Positions 46,064 through 47,679 of a DNA stretch of 47,679 nucleotides are shown here, one piece after another (within the stretch, counting starts at the first letter, position 1; every line of letters starts with the position of its first letter). This DNA comes from a virus. Location of the stretch: positions 1 to 47,679 of IMG/VR virus record IMGVR_UViG_3300031886_000658. One strand, written 5' to 3'. The notes under the pieces were generated by a model that searched no databases, had not been told where the DNA came from, and was given only the letters and a program-made list of their open reading frames with translations. The translations under genes were made by a program, and so were the position numbers.

Positions 46064-46927
46064 ATGAGGAAAGTAAACTATTTAAACAACAGAGATCTTT
46101 TAGCAGAGATCCACAAATCAAAAAACACATTTAGCAGTTTTACAGATGAGGGGTACGATCAATTTGATGTAATTTTACCGAGCATTGATAAGATTAACAT
46201 ACGTACAACTGCTGAGGCAAAACGAAACAAGGCTAAAAGACTTGGTCAAAAAGACTATGAACGACGTAAAGCTGACGGCGAAAAAATAAAACAATCAGAA
46301 TGTGAGATAGACTATAAAAAAATAAACAAAACAGACGTTATTTTTAGAATAATGATGTTTGATCATATACCTGACGATAAAGGCCGTAAAAAGAAACCAA
46401 AGACTATTGCTGATACTAAAGAAAAGCTAAACTTCCCACCATTTCAACATTATAAGTTTAACGAAGAAGGCCAACTACAAGTTGTTGGCAAAAGCCATTG
46501 GGTTGGGGGTATGGAAAATGGCTATTATGATAAAGGCTGTGGTCAAGCAACTAATAAACTAGCTATGATGTGGATGAAACTATGTGAACGATACGCAACT
46601 AGAGGCAATGTTAGAGGATATACGTATAATGATGAAATGAAGGGACAAGCAATTTTACAACTTGCACAAATAGGCTTACAATTTGACGAATCTAAATCAA
46701 ATAACCCATTTGCATATTATACTGCCGCAGTTACAAACTCATTTGTTAGAATTATTAACATTGAAAAACGTAATCAAAATATTAGAGACGATATTTTAGA
46801 AATGAATCATATGAACCCATCCTTTACTCGACAAAATCAAGGAGCGTGGGAACGAGAAATGAAGGAACATAATAAAAACTGGAAACCGCCGGAGAAAAAG
46901 GTAAAAGCAACGAGTGACAAAAAATAA
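46064..46927 (+). CDS. gp55: Late sigma factor gp55-like
   Basis: The 287-residue protein carries a sigma region 2-like segment from about 160 to 245: KLAMMWMKLCERYATRGNV, DEMKGQAILQLAQIGLQFDESKS, NPFAYYTAAVTNSFVRIINIEK and QNIRDDIL. This is the gp55 signature. gp55 directs host RNA polymerase to TATAAATA promoters. T4 gp55 is 185 residues, so about 100-150 residues are extra, mostly N-terminal, including NNRDLLAEIHKSK and a Lys/Arg-rich region. I chose ATG 46064 because GGAG lies six bases before it and the predicted transcription start would leave almost no leader for the in-frame ATG at 46052. The divergent position opposite the virion genes fits its regulatory role. Confidence 0.9.
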   Translation: MRKVNYLNNRDLLAEIHKSKNTFSSFTDEGYDQFDVILPSIDKINIRTTAEAKRNKAKRLGQKDYERRKADGEKIKQSECEIDYKKINKTDVIFRIMMFDHIPDDKGRKKKPKTIADTKEKLNFPPFQHYKFNEEGQLQVVGKSHWVGGMENGYYDKGCGQATNKLAMMWMKLCERYATRGNVRGYTYNDEMKGQAILQLAQIGLQFDESKSNNPFAYYTAAVTNSFVRIINIEKRNQNIRDDILEMNHMNPSFTRQNQGAWEREMKEHNKNWKPPEKKVKATSDKK

Positions 46928-46928
46928 A

Positions 46929-46944
46929 ATATAGTATACTATAT
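46929..46944. other. 16-bp perfect palindrome between gp55 and gp47
   Basis: The sequence ATATAGTATACTATAT reads the same on both strands and sits two bases after the gp55 stop, just upstream of the gp47 ribosome site. It has no GC stem or T run, so it is not a standard terminator. It could be an operator or have arisen by chance in AT-rich DNA. Confidence 0.4.
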
Positions 46945-46961
46945 GTTAAGAGGATATAAAA

Positions 46962-47679
46962 TTGTTTAAAAAGGCCGCCGTCTTTACGGATATACACTTT
47001 GGATTAAAGTCAAACAGCAAAGTACACAATGATGATTGTGAAGAATTTATAGATTGGTATATTAACCAAGCTAAAGAACATAATTGTGAAACCGGTATCT
47101 TTATGGGTGACTGGCATCACAATAGAAATAGCTTAAACATTACTACCATGGATGCTACTATCCGAAGTTTAGAAAAACTTGGGAAAGCATTTAACCAATT
47201 CTTTTTCTTTCCTGGTAACCACGACTTATACTATAAAGATAAACGTGATATTCATTCCATAGAGTTTGGTAAACACATTCCTGGCATTACTATTGTTAAT
47301 AAAATTACAACAAAAGGTGACACTACTTTAGTACCTTGGCTTGTAGGTGACGAATGGAAACAGATTTCAAAGATTAAAAGCAAATATATATTCGGTCATT
47401 TTGAACTTCCAACATTTTATATGAACGCTATGGTGCAAATGCCTAATACTGGTGAGCTACAACCTGATCATTTTAAACATCAAGAGTATGTATTCTCTGG
47501 TCACTTCCATAAAAGACAAGTTAAAGGGTGTATCAATTATATAGGTAATGCTTTACCTCATAACTATGCTGATGCTTGGGACGATGAACGAGGTATGATG
47601 ATATTAGAGCACGGCGGCGCTCCTGAATATCTTAACTGGTGGAATTGTCCCAAGTATCGCACAGTTAAACTATCAAGGT
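46962..47679 (+). CDS. gp47: Recombination endonuclease subunit gp47-like (SbcD/Mre11 family), partial
   Basis: This is the first 239 residues of a gene that runs off the right edge. Metallophosphoesterase motifs are visible in order: FTDIHFG (D-x-H), GDWHHNR, PGNHD, GHFELP and SGHFHK (G-x-H-x). gp47 pairs with gp46 (Rad50-like ATPase) to process DNA ends for recombination-dependent replication. The start is a TTG at 46962 with AAGAGGA seven bases upstream. No in-frame ATG precedes it, since the ATG at 46943 hits a stop after eight codons. It follows gp55 by 34 bases and is probably co-transcribed from the promoter at 46012. Confidence 0.92.
   Translation, partial: MFKKAAVFTDIHFGLKSNSKVHNDDCEEFIDWYINQAKEHNCETGIFMGDWHHNRNSLNITTMDATIRSLEKLGKAFNQFFFFPGNHDLYYKDKRDIHSIEFGKHIPGITIVNKITTKGDTTLVPWLVGDEWKQISKIKSKYIFGHFELPTFYMNAMVQMPNTGELQPDHFKHQEYVFSGHFHKRQVKGCINYIGNALPHNYADAWDDERGMMILEHGGAPEYLNWWNCPKYRTVKLSR

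Noticed and set aside
1-47679. CRISPR array, tRNA genes, insertion sequences, integrase or attachment sites
   Set aside because: No spaced short repeats, cloverleaf-like segments or transposase/integrase motifs were seen, and the coding density leaves almost no space. A tRNA scan was not run.

Overview
The window is part of a T4-like (contractile-tailed, myovirus-type) bacteriophage genome. The evidence is a run of T4-type baseplate genes (gp48/54-like, gp53, a hub protein, gp5, gp25, gp6) followed by a giant structural gene and tail-fibre genes, with the late sigma factor gp55 and recombination nuclease gp47 on the opposite strand. The DNA is strongly AT-rich, genes overlap or abut almost everywhere, and no intergenic gap exceeds about 70 bases. 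The style resembles marine T4-like phages (cyanophage/pelagiphage-type). No photosynthesis gene is present, and gp55 is much longer than in T4, so the host is uncertain; a low-GC marine heterotroph is a guess.

Layout from right to left. At 46012-47679 (+), a consensus-like sigma70 promoter drives gp55, followed by gp47, which runs off the right edge. At 46012-14797 (-) lies the late virion module: tail-tube cap/baseplate protein, gp53, an 890-aa hub-like protein, gp5 spike without a lysozyme domain, gp25, gp6, a 4910-aa giant protein in the gp7/gp8/gp10 position, a 204-aa protein, three fibre paralogues sharing an N-terminal module (one with a collar/gp12-like tip), and a 302-aa structural protein. 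At 14740-6622 (-) is an operon-like string of glycosyltransferase-like genes, a short nucleotide-sugar dehydrogenase, a small membrane protein, kdsA and two radical SAM genes with a Cys-rich domain at the N-terminus. A (+) island at 4272-6638 holds an unrecognised GT-like protein, a 45-aa Lys-rich protein and an SGNH-type protein. At 4207-1 (-) are a full-length nucleotide-sugar dehydrogenase, a second SGNH-type protein, a DxD protein and two more radical SAM genes, the last cut by the window edge.

How it fits together: motifs matching the T4 late promoter TATAAATA precede the virion genes and also both arms of the sugar/radical-SAM region. gp55 recognises this motif in T4. The carbohydrate/radical-SAM genes therefore look like late genes, made at the same time as tails. 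I infer that they build or modify a glycan or a protein-linked group on the virion or the host envelope late in infection. The substrate cannot be read from sequence. This cluster of four radical SAM enzymes, four or five GT-like proteins, two SGNH-type proteins, two dehydrogenases and KdsA is the best candidate for an undescribed system here.
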